Numbered from the stretch's first letter, positions 27,891 through 40,378 are shown. The stretch is DNA of 64,000 nt from Chlorobium phaeovibrioides (GCF_003968655.1 NZ_RXYK01000005.1:97559-161558), one strand, 5' to 3'. Program-made: numbers and translations. Notes: generated by a model not told the origin, from the sequence alone.

Positions 27891-28769
27891 TCAGTCAAAC
27901 ACAACGGTTTTGGTGCCGTTCAACAGAATTCTATGTTCACTGTGAAGCCGCACGGCGCGCGCAAGCACAAGGCGTTCAAGATCACGGCCGCGCCTGATAA
28001 GGTCGGCAAGGCTGTCCCGGTGGGTGACGCGGACCGTATCCTGTTCGATGATGGGTCCCTGGTCAAGCTCTTCGGTAATGAAATGGCTTGTCGCCCCGAT
28101 AATCTTCACACCCCGCTCATAGGCCTGACGATAGGGGTTCCCGCCAACAAAAGCGGGAAGAAAAGAGTGGTGAATGTTGATGACCCGGCCCCTCCACCGC
28201 TCAACAAAAGCGGGGGAAAGCACCTGCATGTATCTGGCCAGGACAACCCAGTCAACATCGTGCGCCTCCAGGAGGGCGGTCGTCTGCTTTTCTACCGCCA
28301 TGCGGTTCTCACTGCTGACGGGAATCACATGAAAGGGAATCCCGCAGTGGTCGGCAAGAGGCTGGAGATCGGGATGATTTGAAACAATCAGGGGAATCTC
28401 TATCTGAAACTCCCCGATGCCGTGACGCCACAGAAGCTCCTGCAGACAGTGGTCATATCTTGAAACAAAAACCGCTACCCGGCTCTTCCTTCCTGTGAAC
28501 CGGAGAGCCCATGCTGCTCCCAGCTCTTCAGCAAGAGGACGGAACTCCTCTTCAAGCTCCTCTTCAGGTATGGAAAACTCCTCAAGGCTCCATAAAATCC
28601 TGATGAAAAACCGTCCCTCGACAGGATCGACATGTTCATCAAGGTCAATGATATTGCCCCCCCGTTCGAAAATAAACAGCGACAGCCTTGAAACAAGTCC
28701 GCGGCGATCCGGACATGAAAGAAGAAGTACCGCGTTACCGGCGGCAGCATGGGGGCTCTGTGGTGGCAT
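27891..28769 (-). CDS. purU: Formyltetrahydrofolate deformylase
   Basis: 292 residues. It hydrolyses 10-formyl-THF to formate and THF, supplying formate or balancing one-carbon pools. An N-terminal ACT domain (LLLSCPDRRGLVSRLSLFIFERGGNIIDLDEH) is followed by a formyltransferase-type hydrolase domain with VFVSRYDHCLQELLWR, VISNHPDL, LARYMQVLSP and NIHHSFLPAFVGGNPY, including the catalytic His and the distal Asp in ITEELDQGPIIEQD. The ACT domain and length separate it from PurN. Confidence 0.95.
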   Translation of the reverse strand: MPPQSPHAAAGNAVLLLSCPDRRGLVSRLSLFIFERGGNIIDLDEHVDPVEGRFFIRILWSLEEFSIPEEELEEEFRPLAEELGAAWALRFTGRKSRVAVFVSRYDHCLQELLWRHGIGEFQIEIPLIVSNHPDLQPLADHCGIPFHVIPVSSENRMAVEKQTTALLEAHDVDWVVLARYMQVLSPAFVERWRGRVINIHHSFLPAFVGGNPYRQAYERGVKIIGATSHFITEELDQGPIIEQDTVRVTHRDSLADLIRRGRDLERLVLARAVRLHSEHRILLNGTKTVVFD

Positions 28770-28859
28770 GGACGGAATGCTTCAAGGGTTCAGGTAATTA
28801 TGTATATTTATGTTTTTTCAGAACCATCTTCAACGACAATAAATTTCATCCGCCCCTTC

Positions 28860-29471
28860 ATGGCTGTTTCCCGCTCCATTGCCTCCCCCTTCATCATCAC
28901 TGCCGTCGTCCTTGCCTGCGTCATTGCCTGGTTCTTCATTGATCTGCCGGCAGTCACGCTGTTCCATGCGCTCGACCAACCGCCCTACCACGACCTGTTC
29001 AAAACCATCACACGGCTGGGCCAGTCGGAGTGGTACCTTGTCGGCGGCTTCGTGATTTTTCTGCTCCTGCGTAGAAAAAAACCGCAGTATTCTGCAGCAG
29101 GCCTCTTCCTCTTTACCACCACAGCTGTTTCAGGTCTCAGTGCAGACCTTGTCAAATTCATTGCAGGAAGGGCCCGGCCGAAACTTTTTTTCAGTGAAGG
29201 AATCAACGGGTTCGACTTTTTCCATATCGAACACGCATGGACCTCATTTCCTTCAGGGCATTCCGCAACGGCATTCAGCGTGGCTATGGCCTTCGCCCTG
29301 CTCTGGCCGAAAGGGCGACCGTTCTTTCTGCTTGCCGGCGCACTGATTGCCTTCAGCCGCATCTTCCTCACCCAGCACTATCCCAGCGATGTCATTGCCG
29401 GATCCTACATCGGCATTGTGTCCAGCATCCTGCTTTACAACCACTACTTCAAAAAACAGCTTCATGACTGA
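28860..29471 (+). CDS. PAP2 family membrane phosphatase
   Basis: 203 residues from the ATG at 28860; starts at 28800 or 28749 are also open, but the latter overlaps purU. There are about five membrane helices. The three PAP2 catalytic motifs are KFIAGRARP (KX6RP), SFPSGHSAT (PSGH) and SRIFLTQHYPSDV (SRX5HX3D). Members dephosphorylate lipid phosphates such as undecaprenyl diphosphate or phosphatidate. It heads a set of four overlapping genes with two glycosyltransferases and a flippase-like protein, so a polyprenyl-phosphate substrate is likely. The 3' end overlaps the next gene by 8 bp. Confidence 0.88.
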   Translation: MAVSRSIASPFIITAVVLACVIAWFFIDLPAVTLFHALDQPPYHDLFKTITRLGQSEWYLVGGFVIFLLLRRKKPQYSAAGLFLFTTTAVSGLSADLVKFIAGRARPKLFFSEGINGFDFFHIEHAWTSFPSGHSATAFSVAMAFALLWPKGRPFFLLAGALIAFSRIFLTQHYPSDVIAGSYIGIVSSILLYNHYFKKQLHD

Positions 29472-31011
29472 CCGGGGACCACAGTCCGGCACGGGACTCT
29501 ATGCCGCCATGCTCGGAATCCTTGTGCTTGCCAGCTTTTTCGCAGTGCTCGGCAACGCCCCTCTTTTTGATGTAGACGAAGGCGCCTTCAGCGAGGCGAC
29601 CCGTGAAATGGCAGCCAGCGGCAATTATCTGACAACCTATCTGAATGGTGCTCCACGGTTTGACAAACCGGTGCTCATCTACTGGATGCAGCTCCTCAGC
29701 ATCAAAACCTTCGGACTGAACGAGTTCGGCCTGCGCTTCCCCTCCGCCCTGTTTGCCGGCGGCTGGGCAATGGCAATGTTCTTTTTCGCCCGTCGCGAGT
29801 TCAGCCAGCGGGAGGCTTTTCTGGGATCGGCCATGCTTGTTCTCTCGCTGCAGGTCACCATCATTGCAAAGGCTGCCATAGCCGATGCACTCCTGAACTT
29901 TTTCCTGGCCCTGACCATGCTGGCCATCATGCGACATTACCGGACAGGCTCCAGCCGGATGCTGCTTGTCGCTTTTGCAGCCATGGGGTTCGGCATGCTC
30001 ACAAAGGGGCCTATCGCACTTCTTATACCCATTGCCGTCACCTTTCTCTTCAATCTGCAGGAATTTCGATTGAAAGAGTGGTTCCGCATGGTGCTTAACC
30101 CATGGGGAATCCTGATCTTTCTGGCAATAGCCCTCCCCTGGTACCTGCTTGAGTACCACGACCAGGGCATGGCATTCATTGAAGGGTTTTTCCTCAAACA
30201 CAATGTCAACCGGTTCAGCTCATCGCTTGAAGGCCACTCAGGCTCCCTCTTCTACTATATTCCCGTCATTCTCATCGGGCTGCTCCCCTTCACCGGCCTC
30301 TTCTTCACGCTCCTTTTCCATCTTCGCTCCTTTATGGCCGACAGGATCAACCGGTTCCTCTTCATATGGGCGGCTTTTGTCTTCGTATTCTTCTCGCTCT
30401 CCGGCACCAAGCTCCCCCATTACATGATTTACGGCTACACGCCGCTCTTCCTGCTCATGGCACGGGCTCTGCCGCTTTCGCCTCACCCTCGCCTGCAGGT
30501 CATCTGGCCCCTCAGCCTCTCAGCCCTCATCCTCGCCCTGCCCCTGGCACTGCCCGAAATGGCATCAGAGGCTCCCAATGCTTATGTTGGCGACATCATT
30601 GAAGCTGCCATTCTGCTTCTTGACAGCCACCACATGGCAATCACCCTTACTGCCGCCGCCGCAATGGGCGTTCTTGCTCTTTTGCCCCGTATTTCATCGG
30701 GAACCCGGCTTGTTGCAACAGGCATCGTCTTCTCTCTTTTCATCAATCTGCATATCATGCCCCTTGCCGGAAAACTCATGCAGGAGCCCGTCAAAGAGGC
30801 TGCGCTTCTGGCAAAAAGGAATGGCTGGAAAATCGTGATGTGGAAAGTCGATTACCCCTCTTTTTTAGTATATTCGGAGTCATTTGTCGAAAAAAGAGCC
30901 CCCCGTGGCGGAGAAATTGTGCTGACAACCACCCGTTATCTTGACCGACTTGAATCACCTGCCGTGCTCTACCGGAAAAACGGCATCGTTCTTCTGAAAA
31001 CATATGAATGA
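29464..31011 (+). CDS. ArnT-like GT39-family membrane glycosyltransferase
   Basis: 515 residues and about 11-12 membrane helices. The first periplasmic loop has the acidic pair and signature of the PMT/ArnT superfamily: FDVDEGAFSEATREMAASG and YLNGAPRFDKPVLIYWM. These enzymes transfer a sugar from a polyprenyl-phosphate donor to a lipid or protein acceptor outside the cytoplasmic membrane. The frame is open from 29347, but that part lies inside the PAP2 gene; the ATG at 29464 overlaps it by only 8 bp. The downstream GT2 enzyme could make the donor. Confidence 0.87.
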   Translation: MTDRGPQSGTGLYAAMLGILVLASFFAVLGNAPLFDVDEGAFSEATREMAASGNYLTTYLNGAPRFDKPVLIYWMQLLSIKTFGLNEFGLRFPSALFAGGWAMAMFFFARREFSQREAFLGSAMLVLSLQVTIIAKAAIADALLNFFLALTMLAIMRHYRTGSSRMLLVAFAAMGFGMLTKGPIALLIPIAVTFLFNLQEFRLKEWFRMVLNPWGILIFLAIALPWYLLEYHDQGMAFIEGFFLKHNVNRFSSSLEGHSGSLFYYIPVILIGLLPFTGLFFTLLFHLRSFMADRINRFLFIWAAFVFVFFSLSGTKLPHYMIYGYTPLFLLMARALPLSPHPRLQVIWPLSLSALILALPLALPEMASEAPNAYVGDIIEAAILLLDSHHMAITLTAAAAMGVLALLPRISSGTRLVATGIVFSLFINLHIMPLAGKLMQEPVKEAALLAKRNGWKIVMWKVDYPSFLVYSESFVEKRAPRGGEIVLTTTRYLDRLESPAVLYRKNGIVLLKTYE

Positions 31012-31954
31012 ACCCTGCCCCATGAAGCTTTCGGTCGTCATACCGGTCATGAATGAACAGGAGAGCATCAGGCCTCTGTTTGATGCTCTATGCGCCTCCC
31101 TCTCTTCGGTGGAACATGAAATCATTCTCGTTGATGACGGTTCCACCGACGGCACCGTTGCGCAAATAGAGGCACATCGCCCGTCAAATCTCAAACTGGT
31201 GGTCCTCAACAAAAACTACGGTCAGACAACAGCCATGGCTGCCGGCATTGACGAGGCCTCGGGTGAACTCATTGCAACCATGGACGGAGACCTGCAGAAC
31301 GACCCCGGCGACATCCCCATGATGATGCAGTACCTCTTTGAGCATGACCTTGATGTTGTGGCAGGAAGACGCGCAGGACGAAAAGACGGCATGGTCCTCC
31401 GGAAAATCCCGAGTCTCATCGCCAACGCCATCATCCGCAACATGACCGATGTGCACATCCGCGACTACGGCTGCACCCTGAAGGTCTTCAAAAAAGATGT
31501 GGCTAAAAACCTCGGCCTCTACGGCGAACTCCACCGCTTCATACCGGTTCTTGTCCAACTCTACGGCGCAAGAATGGAGGAGGTTGATGTCCGTCATCAC
31601 CCGAGGAAGTTCGGCCGGTCGAAATATGGAATCGGGCGCACATTCAAGGTTCTCAGCGACCTCCTCTTCATGGTGTTTTTCCAGAAATACAGCCAGAAGC
31701 CGATGCACCTTTTCGGCACACTCGGCTTTCTCTCCCTCTTTACCGGACTCGGGATGAACCTCTACCTGCTTGTGCTGAAAATTCTCGGGCAGGATATTGG
31801 AAACCGCCCCCTGCTTTCACTCGGCATCATCCTTACCTTTATCGGCATCCAGCTCATTACAACCGGGTTCATAGCGGAATTCATCATGCGGACCTATTAT
31901 GAATCGCAGAACAAGAAACCCTACATCATCAGAAAGATCGTTGGCAAACAATAG
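31004..31954 (+). CDS. GT2 polyprenyl-phosphate glycosyltransferase (DPM1/GtrB-like)
   Basis: 316 residues. The GT-A domain carries LSVVIPVMNEQESI, LVDDGSTDGT and the metal-binding ATMDGDLQNDP (about residue 95); two membrane helices follow near residues 232-255 and 268-292. This is the layout of ArnC/GtrB/DPM1 enzymes, which put a sugar on undecaprenyl or dolichyl phosphate. It starts 8 bp inside the GT39 gene; Met7 at 31022 is an alternative. Likely role: supply the donor for the adjacent ArnT-like enzyme. Confidence 0.9.
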   Translation: MNEPCPMKLSVVIPVMNEQESIRPLFDALCASLSSVEHEIILVDDGSTDGTVAQIEAHRPSNLKLVVLNKNYGQTTAMAAGIDEASGELIATMDGDLQNDPGDIPMMMQYLFEHDLDVVAGRRAGRKDGMVLRKIPSLIANAIIRNMTDVHIRDYGCTLKVFKKDVAKNLGLYGELHRFIPVLVQLYGARMEEVDVRHHPRKFGRSKYGIGRTFKVLSDLLFMVFFQKYSQKPMHLFGTLGFLSLFTGLGMNLYLLVLKILGQDIGNRPLLSLGIILTFIGIQLITTGFIAEFIMRTYYESQNKKPYIIRKIVGKQ

Positions 31955-32837
31955 CTCAAAAATAAAAAAACTGCTCAAAACGGCAGTTCAGATACTCGTT
32001 ACCCTCATAGCCCTCACCCTCGTCCTCCGGAAAACGGACATCGGAGAAATCGGCAGGATCATTCAGGGTGCCAATATCGGATATCTTCTTCTGTCCCTGT
32101 TGTTCTTCAACATCTCGAAAGTGTTCAATGCAGTGCGTCTGAGACGGTTTTTCAAGGCGATAGGTCTTGAACTCTCATGGGTCTACAACCTCAAGCTCTA
32201 CTACCTTGGAATGTTCTACAACCTCTTCCTGCCAGGAGGCATAGGAGGTGACGGGTACAAAATTTTTGTCCTGCAAAAGAACCATGAGGTCAAGACGATC
32301 AATGTTTTCCATGCTGTTTTCTGGGATCGTATATGCGGTATTTTCGCGCTTGTCTTTCTCTCCCTTATCCTCCTGATACCCAGTTCGTTCGCAACAGCAC
32401 TCCCTGACGCCGTGCCCTACGCCTGGGCTGGAATCATAGCCGTCTACCCCCTTGCCTTTCTCCTGAACAGGGTTGCATACAGGCAGTTTCTGCCGATATT
32501 CGCCATCACCGCCTGGGAGTCCATTCTCGTTCAGGCAACACAGGCAATTTCCGCCTGGTTCATTCTTCTGGCCATTGCCCCCGGCATGCCGGTCATTGAC
32601 CATCTTGCCATTTTCCTCATTTCGACAGTAGCCACCATCCTGCCCATCACCATCGGCGGAGCCGGAGCGCGCGAGGTCACTTTTTACTACCTGCTGAACT
32701 TCCTCCACCTGGAAACAACGACAGGCATTGCCCTCTCACTGATATTCTTTGCTATTTCAGCACTCTCCTCCCTTACCGGAATTCTGACCCGTATCCGCCA
32801 TGAATCAAGCAGAACGAATGCAGAGCAGACAGCCTGA
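31899..32837 (+). CDS. Flippase-like membrane protein (LPG synthase TM/YbhN-like)
   Basis: 312 residues and about eight membrane helices. The motif FNLFLPGGIGGDGYKIFVL near residue 105 and LPITIGGAGAREVTFYYL near residue 250 are the two Gly-rich signatures of the lysylphosphatidylglycerol synthetase transmembrane family. The full-length start overlaps the GT2 gene by 56 bp; a TTG at 31941 would cut this to 14 bp and still include all helices. It is fourth in the PAP2-GT39-GT2 set and may move the lipid-linked sugar or phospholipid. Converges on recJ. Confidence 0.85.
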   Translation: MNRRTRNPTSSERSLANNSSKIKKLLKTAVQILVTLIALTLVLRKTDIGEIGRIIQGANIGYLLLSLLFFNISKVFNAVRLRRFFKAIGLELSWVYNLKLYYLGMFYNLFLPGGIGGDGYKIFVLQKNHEVKTINVFHAVFWDRICGIFALVFLSLILLIPSSFATALPDAVPYAWAGIIAVYPLAFLLNRVAYRQFLPIFAITAWESILVQATQAISAWFILLAIAPGMPVIDHLAIFLISTVATILPITIGGAGAREVTFYYLLNFLHLETTTGIALSLIFFAISALSSLTGILTRIRHESSRTNAEQTA

Positions 32838-32886
32838 ACGGACTGGCTGAAACAGCCGCAGTGCTGATGCAGTCATTTTCCGACAT

Positions 32887-34611
32887 TCACAGACCCTGAC
32901 GGTGCAGACTCTCAACGGAAAGATCCTTTACTTTTGCCTGTGGCTCTACCCGACCATTCCACTCATGCAGTTCAAGAGAGTAGACCATTGAAAACGACTG
33001 ACCGGATGACTCCTTCAATGCGTCGTAAATATCTTTCCGGTCAAAGGCAATGACATCAAGTCGCTTTCCGGACGCATCCCTCACCATGAACTTCACATGA
33101 CGCTCCTTCAGCAGCCTTACAGAACCATTGCACTGCAATCCTTCTGTAAGAAACAACGGCTCGGGGTTTCCCACTCCATACGGGGAAAATCGCTGAAGTG
33201 CTTTCATGAAGTTGCCGGTAATCTCACCCAGACCAAGCTCCGTATCGACAGTAAGCTCCTTCTGCCGGGCATCCATATCAAGGACTCTCGCTGAGATCTC
33301 ATCAAACCGCTTTCTGAAGGCTGGAAGATTCTCCGGACGCATCGACACCCCCGCAGCCTGATGATGACCCCCGAACTGCTCAAGAAGATCTGAACACTCC
33401 TGCAGAACACTGTAGATGTTCAGTCCGGGCACACTTCTGACCGACCCCTTCACCAGCTCCTTCGAAGCCCCAAGAATAACAGTCGGAAGATGGTACCGTT
33501 CAAGCATTTTTGAAGCTACGATACCAACCACTCCAAGATGCCAGCTCTCGTCATAAAGAACAATGGATGAGCAGTATGATGCAAAATGCCCTTCAACCAT
33601 CTCCTCCGCCCGTTTCAGCATCTCCAGGTCCGTACGGCGCCGAAGAATGTTCAGTTCTTCAAGCTCCCCGGTATGCACCCGGGCCTCATCTTTTGATTCA
33701 GCAAGCAGCCAGTCAACCGCCTTGCGGGCAGATCCCATCCGACCTGCAGCATTGATGCGGGGAGCAATACCAAAAGTGACACCGGTCATGCTCAAATCCC
33801 GGGGGTTCACCTTCATAAATGACAGCATGGCCTCAATACCCACCCGCGGTCGCTGCTGCATCTTTCTGAAACCTTCCCGCACCATCGTCCGGTTCTCTTC
33901 CGAAAGAACCACCATGTCGGCAGCGGTGGCAATGGCAACAAGATCGAGATACTGCTGCCAGCTCTCTGCACTGAGTTGAAGCTCTTCAGCAATGGCCTGA
34001 ATGAATCTGAAGGCCACGCCGCACCCGCAGAGTTCCCTGAACGGATAGCTGCACCCCGGAACTTTAGGGTTCAGAATGGCATAGGCATCAGGCAGTTCCT
34101 CCGGTTCATGATGGTCACAGACAATGACATCCATCCCCAGCTCCCCGGCCCGTTCTATCGCCAGATTGGCACTGATGCCACAATCCACTGTTATGATGAG
34201 CCCAACCTGCCGTTCAGCTGCCGCTCTGATACCCTCCATTGACAAACCATATCCCTCTTCAAACCGGTTGTTGATGTAGTAGGAAACATCCGCATCCCGA
34301 TCCCTTAAAAAAAGATTCAGCATCGCCGTTCCGGTAATGCCGTCCACATCATAGTCGCCGTATATCATGATTTTTTCACCAGAGCGGATTGCCTCCTGCA
34401 CACGGCCAACCGCTGTTGGCATGGAAGCAAAGAGCGAAGGTGAAGGAAGAGTCTCCAGAGATGCAGTGAAAAAGGCTTCAGCAGCCTCATAACTCTTCAC
34501 CCCTCTCATGAAAAATATCCGGGCAAGCGGAAGGGAGGCTTTGATGCTGCAGGCAAAAGATGTGAGCGCGGCGTCATCAACGGGAGGAAGGTTCCAGCGG
34601 TAGCGTTTCAT
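32887..34611 (-). CDS. recJ: Single-stranded-DNA-specific exonuclease RecJ
   Basis: 574 residues. Manganese-site motifs of the DHH family are in order: IYGDYDVDGITGTAM, DCGISANLA, CDHHEPEELPDA and NPKVPGCSYPFRELCGCGVAFR; then the DHHA1 domain with EQFGGHHQAAGVSM and the C-terminal OB fold. It degrades single-stranded DNA 5' to 3' in recombination and mismatch repair. The ATG at 34611 (MKRYRWNLPP) matches typical RecJ N-termini better than the start four codons earlier. Divergent from fbp. Confidence 0.95.
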   Translation of the reverse strand: MKRYRWNLPPVDDAALTSFACSIKASLPLARIFFMRGVKSYEAAEAFFTASLETLPSPSLFASMPTAVGRVQEAIRSGEKIMIYGDYDVDGITGTAMLNLFLRDRDADVSYYINNRFEEGYGLSMEGIRAAAERQVGLIITVDCGISANLAIERAGELGMDVIVCDHHEPEELPDAYAILNPKVPGCSYPFRELCGCGVAFRFIQAIAEELQLSAESWQQYLDLVAIATAADMVVLSEENRTMVREGFRKMQQRPRVGIEAMLSFMKVNPRDLSMTGVTFGIAPRINAAGRMGSARKAVDWLLAESKDEARVHTGELEELNILRRRTDLEMLKRAEEMVEGHFASYCSSIVLYDESWHLGVVGIVASKMLERYHLPTVILGASKELVKGSVRSVPGLNIYSVLQECSDLLEQFGGHHQAAGVSMRPENLPAFRKRFDEISARVLDMDARQKELTVDTELGLGEITGNFMKALQRFSPYGVGNPEPLFLTEGLQCNGSVRLLKERHVKFMVRDASGKRLDVIAFDRKDIYDALKESSGQSFSMVYSLELHEWNGRVEPQAKVKDLSVESLHRQGL

Positions 34612-34790
34612 GAAGAAGTACAACGGAATTGAGAGCAGGATGATGGCAAAGAATCAATGTAACGCTTCCCCGTGAACCCGCAAAAGGAAAGGGCTCCGGC
34701 TTGAATTTTGGTCAGGATATCGCTACATTGATTGCAGAACAGGCCCAGCCTTTGTCCTCCTCTGCATCAATCACCACTGAACCCACGAGC

Positions 34791-35792
34791 ATGAGCAAGC
34801 TGATTACCATTGAACGACACATCCTTGAGCAGCAGAAAAACTTTCCGGAAGCCACCGGGGAACTGACCGATCTCCTCAGTGATGTTGCCTTTGCCGCCAA
34901 ACTGGTCAGACGGGAGGTTGTGCGCGCAGGACTGGTTGACATTCTTGGATTTGCCGGAAGCACCAATGTACAGGGAGAAGAGGTAAAGAAGCTTGACTTG
35001 TTCGCCAACGACAAAATCATCAACGCTATCGGTCAGCACGGCCGGTTCGCCATTATGGGCTCTGAAGAAAACGAGGAGATCATAACCCCACCCAACAACG
35101 AAAACGGCAGCTATGCCCTGCTCTTCGACCCCCTTGATGGCTCATCCAATATTGATGTCAATGTGAGTGTCGGGACCATTTTCTCCATCTACAAAATAAA
35201 AAACAGCGACCCCCGCAAGGCCGACATCAGCGACTGCCTCCAGAAAGGATCGGAACAGGTTGCAGCAGGCTATGTCATCTATGGCTCTTCGGTCGTCATG
35301 GTCTACACCACCGGCCACGGCGTCCACGGCTTCACCTACGACCCGACCATCGGCGAGTTCCTCCTTTCGCATGAAAACATAGTCACCCCGAAACACGGGA
35401 AATACTACTCGATCAACGAGGGGTCGTACGCTCAGTTCAACGATACAACAAAAAAGTACCTCGACTACATCAAAGAAGAGGACAGCGCAACCGGCAGACC
35501 CTACAGCACCCGTTACATCGGCTCGCTGGTTGCAGATTTCCATCGCAACCTGCTGACCGGCGGCGTCTTTGTCTACCCTCCCACAACAAAGCACCCCAAC
35601 GGAAAACTCCGGCTCATGTACGAAGGAAACCCCCTCGCCTACATATGCGAACAGGCTGGCGGACGGGCTACTGATGGACGGCGCCGCATTCTCGACATTG
35701 ACCCGTCTGAACTGCATCAGCGTACACCGCTCTACATAGGAAGCGAAGACGATGTACGGGTAGCTGAAGAGTTTGAACAGGGCATTCGCTGA
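34791..35792 (+). CDS. fbp: Fructose-1,6-bisphosphatase class I
   Basis: 333 residues, the usual length of class I enzymes. Metal and substrate motifs are [36 protein letters not shown] (about residues 108-132), [22 protein letters not shown] and [15 protein letters not shown]. It makes fructose-6-phosphate in gluconeogenesis, needed to build sugars from CO2 fixed by the reductive TCA cycle. Thirty upstream in-frame codons from 34701 are non-conserved, so the ATG at 34791 ([12 protein letters not shown]) is preferred. Ends at a shared terminator. Confidence 0.96.
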   Translation: MSKLITIERHILEQQKNFPEATGELTDLLSDVAFAAKLVRREVVRAGLVDILGFAGSTNVQGEEVKKLDLFANDKIINAIGQHGRFAIMGSEENEEIITPPNNENGSYALLFDPLDGSSNIDVNVSVGTIFSIYKIKNSDPRKADISDCLQKGSEQVAAGYVIYGSSVVMVYTTGHGVHGFTYDPTIGEFLLSHENIVTPKHGKYYSINEGSYAQFNDTTKKYLDYIKEEDSATGRPYSTRYIGSLVADFHRNLLTGGVFVYPPTTKHPNGKLRLMYEGNPLAYICEQAGGRATDGRRRILDIDPSELHQRTPLYIGSEDDVRVAEEFEQGIR

Positions 35793-35823
35793 ACTGCCCC
35801 GACAAAACCGTGCACCGAAAAAG

Positions 35824-35848
35824 AAAAGCCACCTCTCAGGTGGCTTTT
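35824..35848. terminator. Bidirectional terminator between fbp and the YmdB-like gene
   Basis: An 11-bp perfect stem (AAAAGCCACCT with AGGTGGCTTTT) and a 3-base loop, between two convergent genes. A and T runs on both sides allow termination in either direction. Confidence 0.85.
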
Positions 35849-35854
35849 CTCTGG

Positions 35855-36670
35855 TTACAGGCTTCCCCGCTCAAAAGGGGGATAGAAGAGCCTTTCAATA
35901 CCTGTTGCCTTGCCGGTAGCAGCATCAAAAGCCATAATGATGCCTGACATGTGGACATCATCCACAGCGCACTCATATTTATGCGGAGTCTGGTAGAGCA
36001 TGCGGTCCGTGGCAGATTTTATCTGCATCCCGATAACCGACTGGTGCGGCCCGGTCATTCCTGCATCGGTGCAGTATGCAGTCCCTTTCGGCAGAATCCG
36101 CTCGTCAGCCGTCTGCACATGGGTGTGCGTTCCTATCAGGGCTGACACACGGCCGTCAAGATACCAGCCGAGGGCAATTTTTTCGGCTGTTGCTTCCGCG
36201 TGGAAATCTACAAAAATGAAACGGGCCTGATCCTTGACCTGCTTGATAACCCAATCGGCTGTCCGGAAGGGGCAGTCAATGGGCGACATGAAGGTCCGTC
36301 CCTGAAGGTTGATGATGGCAATGTCGCCAAGACCTTCAGGAAGGCGATAGATGCCGTATCCTTTGCCATAGGTTCCTTTGGGGTAGTTGAGAGGCCGGAG
36401 AACCTGAGGATGGGTTTTCAGGGTATCGAAAAAATTGAAATTGCTCCAGGTATGATTCCCACCGGTCACCACATTCACACCCGCCTCCAGCAGCTGATTG
36501 AGGGCATCGACGCTCATCCCCTTCCCGTTGTGCGCATTCTCTCCATTGCAGACCACAAAATCAATATGGTGGCTGCTGATGAAGCTTTTCAGCATCCGCC
36601 CGACAATCTGCAGTCCCGGAGTGCCTACAACATCGCCAATAAAGAGTACCCTGAGGGTTTTCTGTCCCAT
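35855..36670 (-). CDS. YmdB-like metallophosphoesterase (TIGR00282)
   Basis: 271 residues from the ATG at 36670; an upstream GTG at 36676 is less likely. Metal-site motifs are LFIGDVVGTPGLQ (about residues 8-20), CNGENAHNGKG, TGGNHTWSNFN, DFHAEATAEK and GTHTHVQTADER. The family hydrolyses 2',3'-cyclic nucleotides, as YmdB does, and may influence RNA turnover. It is monocistronic between two terminators. Confidence 0.92.
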   Translation of the reverse strand: MGQKTLRVLFIGDVVGTPGLQIVGRMLKSFISSHHIDFVVCNGENAHNGKGMSVDALNQLLEAGVNVVTGGNHTWSNFNFFDTLKTHPQVLRPLNYPKGTYGKGYGIYRLPEGLGDIAIINLQGRTFMSPIDCPFRTADWVIKQVKDQARFIFVDFHAEATAEKIALGWYLDGRVSALIGTHTHVQTADERILPKGTAYCTDAGMTGPHQSVIGMQIKSATDRMLYQTPHKYECAVDDVHMSGIIMAFDAATGKATGIERLFYPPFERGSL

Positions 36671-36765
36671 ACTCACACATCCTTCTTGTTACTGTTTTCG
36701 ATCATATAATAAGGTACGCATGCAGGAGCACAATAGGAAAGTCCCCATGAGGAAAGAGCCTCCCA

Positions 36766-36807
36766 AAAACAGCAAAAGCCCGGAATATACCGGGCTTTTG
36801 CTGTTTT
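36766..36807 (-). terminator. Terminator of icd
   Basis: A perfect 18-bp inverted repeat (36766-36783 with 36790-36807) around a 6-base loop. On the minus strand it ends in a T-run, 25 bp after the icd stop. Confidence 0.88.
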
Positions 36808-36831
36808 GACTCCCAAGAGTGGAGAGAACAA

Positions 36832-39346
<2,515 letters not shown>

Positions 39347-40228
39347 TTATGCGGAAGGCTTGAAATCTTCAAGACCGACCCTTGTAGCGAGCTCCTGGTC
39401 ATTGAGAACCTCATGGGCAAGTTTGATCATGGGTATGGTAGCACCCATGGAGCTGTAACCGCCATCATGAAAAAGGTTCTGCATGGTAACCTTGCGGGAA
39501 AGGTCGCTGAGCACCGTCATGGCATACTCGGCACATTCAACTGCCGATGCATTGCCGAGAGGCGACATCAGGTCGCTGTATTCGTACATTTTCTCAAAAC
39601 CGGGGATTCCGCTGCCAGCCTTTGTGTAGGTCGGGCTCTGGGAAATGGTATTGATGCGGATACCCCTGCGGGCAAGCCGGGGTCCGTAGCTGCGGACAAT
39701 AGACTCAAGCAGGGACTTGGCGTCGCCCATGTCCGAATAGGTCCAGTAATTGCGCTGTGAGGCTATATAGGAAAGCGCCAGAACACTTGCGCCGTCATTG
39801 AGCACATCGTTCTTCAGCGCATAGGAAACCAGACGGTGGAGCGAAAGACCGGAAACATCCAGCGTCTTCATGAACCACTCGTAGTTGAGTTCCTCATAAG
39901 GAAGCTGCTTGCGGATATTCTGCGACATGCCGATGGAATGCACAATGAAATCCACCTTGCCGACTTTTTCCTTGAGCTCTTTAAAACAGCTGTCGACATC
40001 ATCGTTTTTCGATGCGTCGCAGACAATGACAGGGGCGTTTCCGCACAGAGCGGAAAGTTCATCGGTATTACCGAACCGCATGGCAGCAGCAACATTCGAT
40101 ATTGCAATACTGGCGCCCTCTCTGTATGCGTGAACCGCAATCTGCCAGCCGATACTGCTTTCATCAAGTGGGCCGAATACGATTCCTTTCTTCCCTTTCA
40201 ACAGACCATAGTGCGCTTTCTCGGACAT
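39347..40228 (-). CDS. fabI: Enoyl-ACP reductase, FabI type
   Basis: 293 residues, slightly longer than E. coli FabI. The SDR core starts with LLKGKKGIVFGPLDESSIGWQIA (FabI-type nucleotide motif with SSIGW) and has the catalytic pair in YIASQRNYWTYSDMGDAKSLLES, with Tyr and Lys spaced as in FabI. It carries out the last reduction of each fatty acid elongation cycle with NAD(P)H. The extra residues are at the N-terminus and in the loop before RINTISQSPTYT. No neighbours from the fatty acid pathway are in the window. Confidence 0.92.
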   Translation of the reverse strand: MSEKAHYGLLKGKKGIVFGPLDESSIGWQIAVHAYREGASIAISNVAAAMRFGNTDELSALCGNAPVIVCDASKNDDVDSCFKELKEKVGKVDFIVHSIGMSQNIRKQLPYEELNYEWFMKTLDVSGLSLHRLVSYALKNDVLNDGASVLALSYIASQRNYWTYSDMGDAKSLLESIVRSYGPRLARRGIRINTISQSPTYTKAGSGIPGFEKMYEYSDLMSPLGNASAVECAEYAMTVLSDLSRKVTMQNLFHDGGYSSMGATIPMIKLAHEVLNDQELATRVGLEDFKPSA

Positions 40229-40378
40229 GATATAAGCTGATTCTTTAACAAAATGGGAGACAAGACCCCGTTGATTTCAATATTTTAAACAATGAAGATA
40301 CATGATTCCCGTGAAAACTTAAAAGGTTACCATGATATTTCTTCAGAAAGGGCAGTTCCAGCCGCCCCCGGCAAGGCT

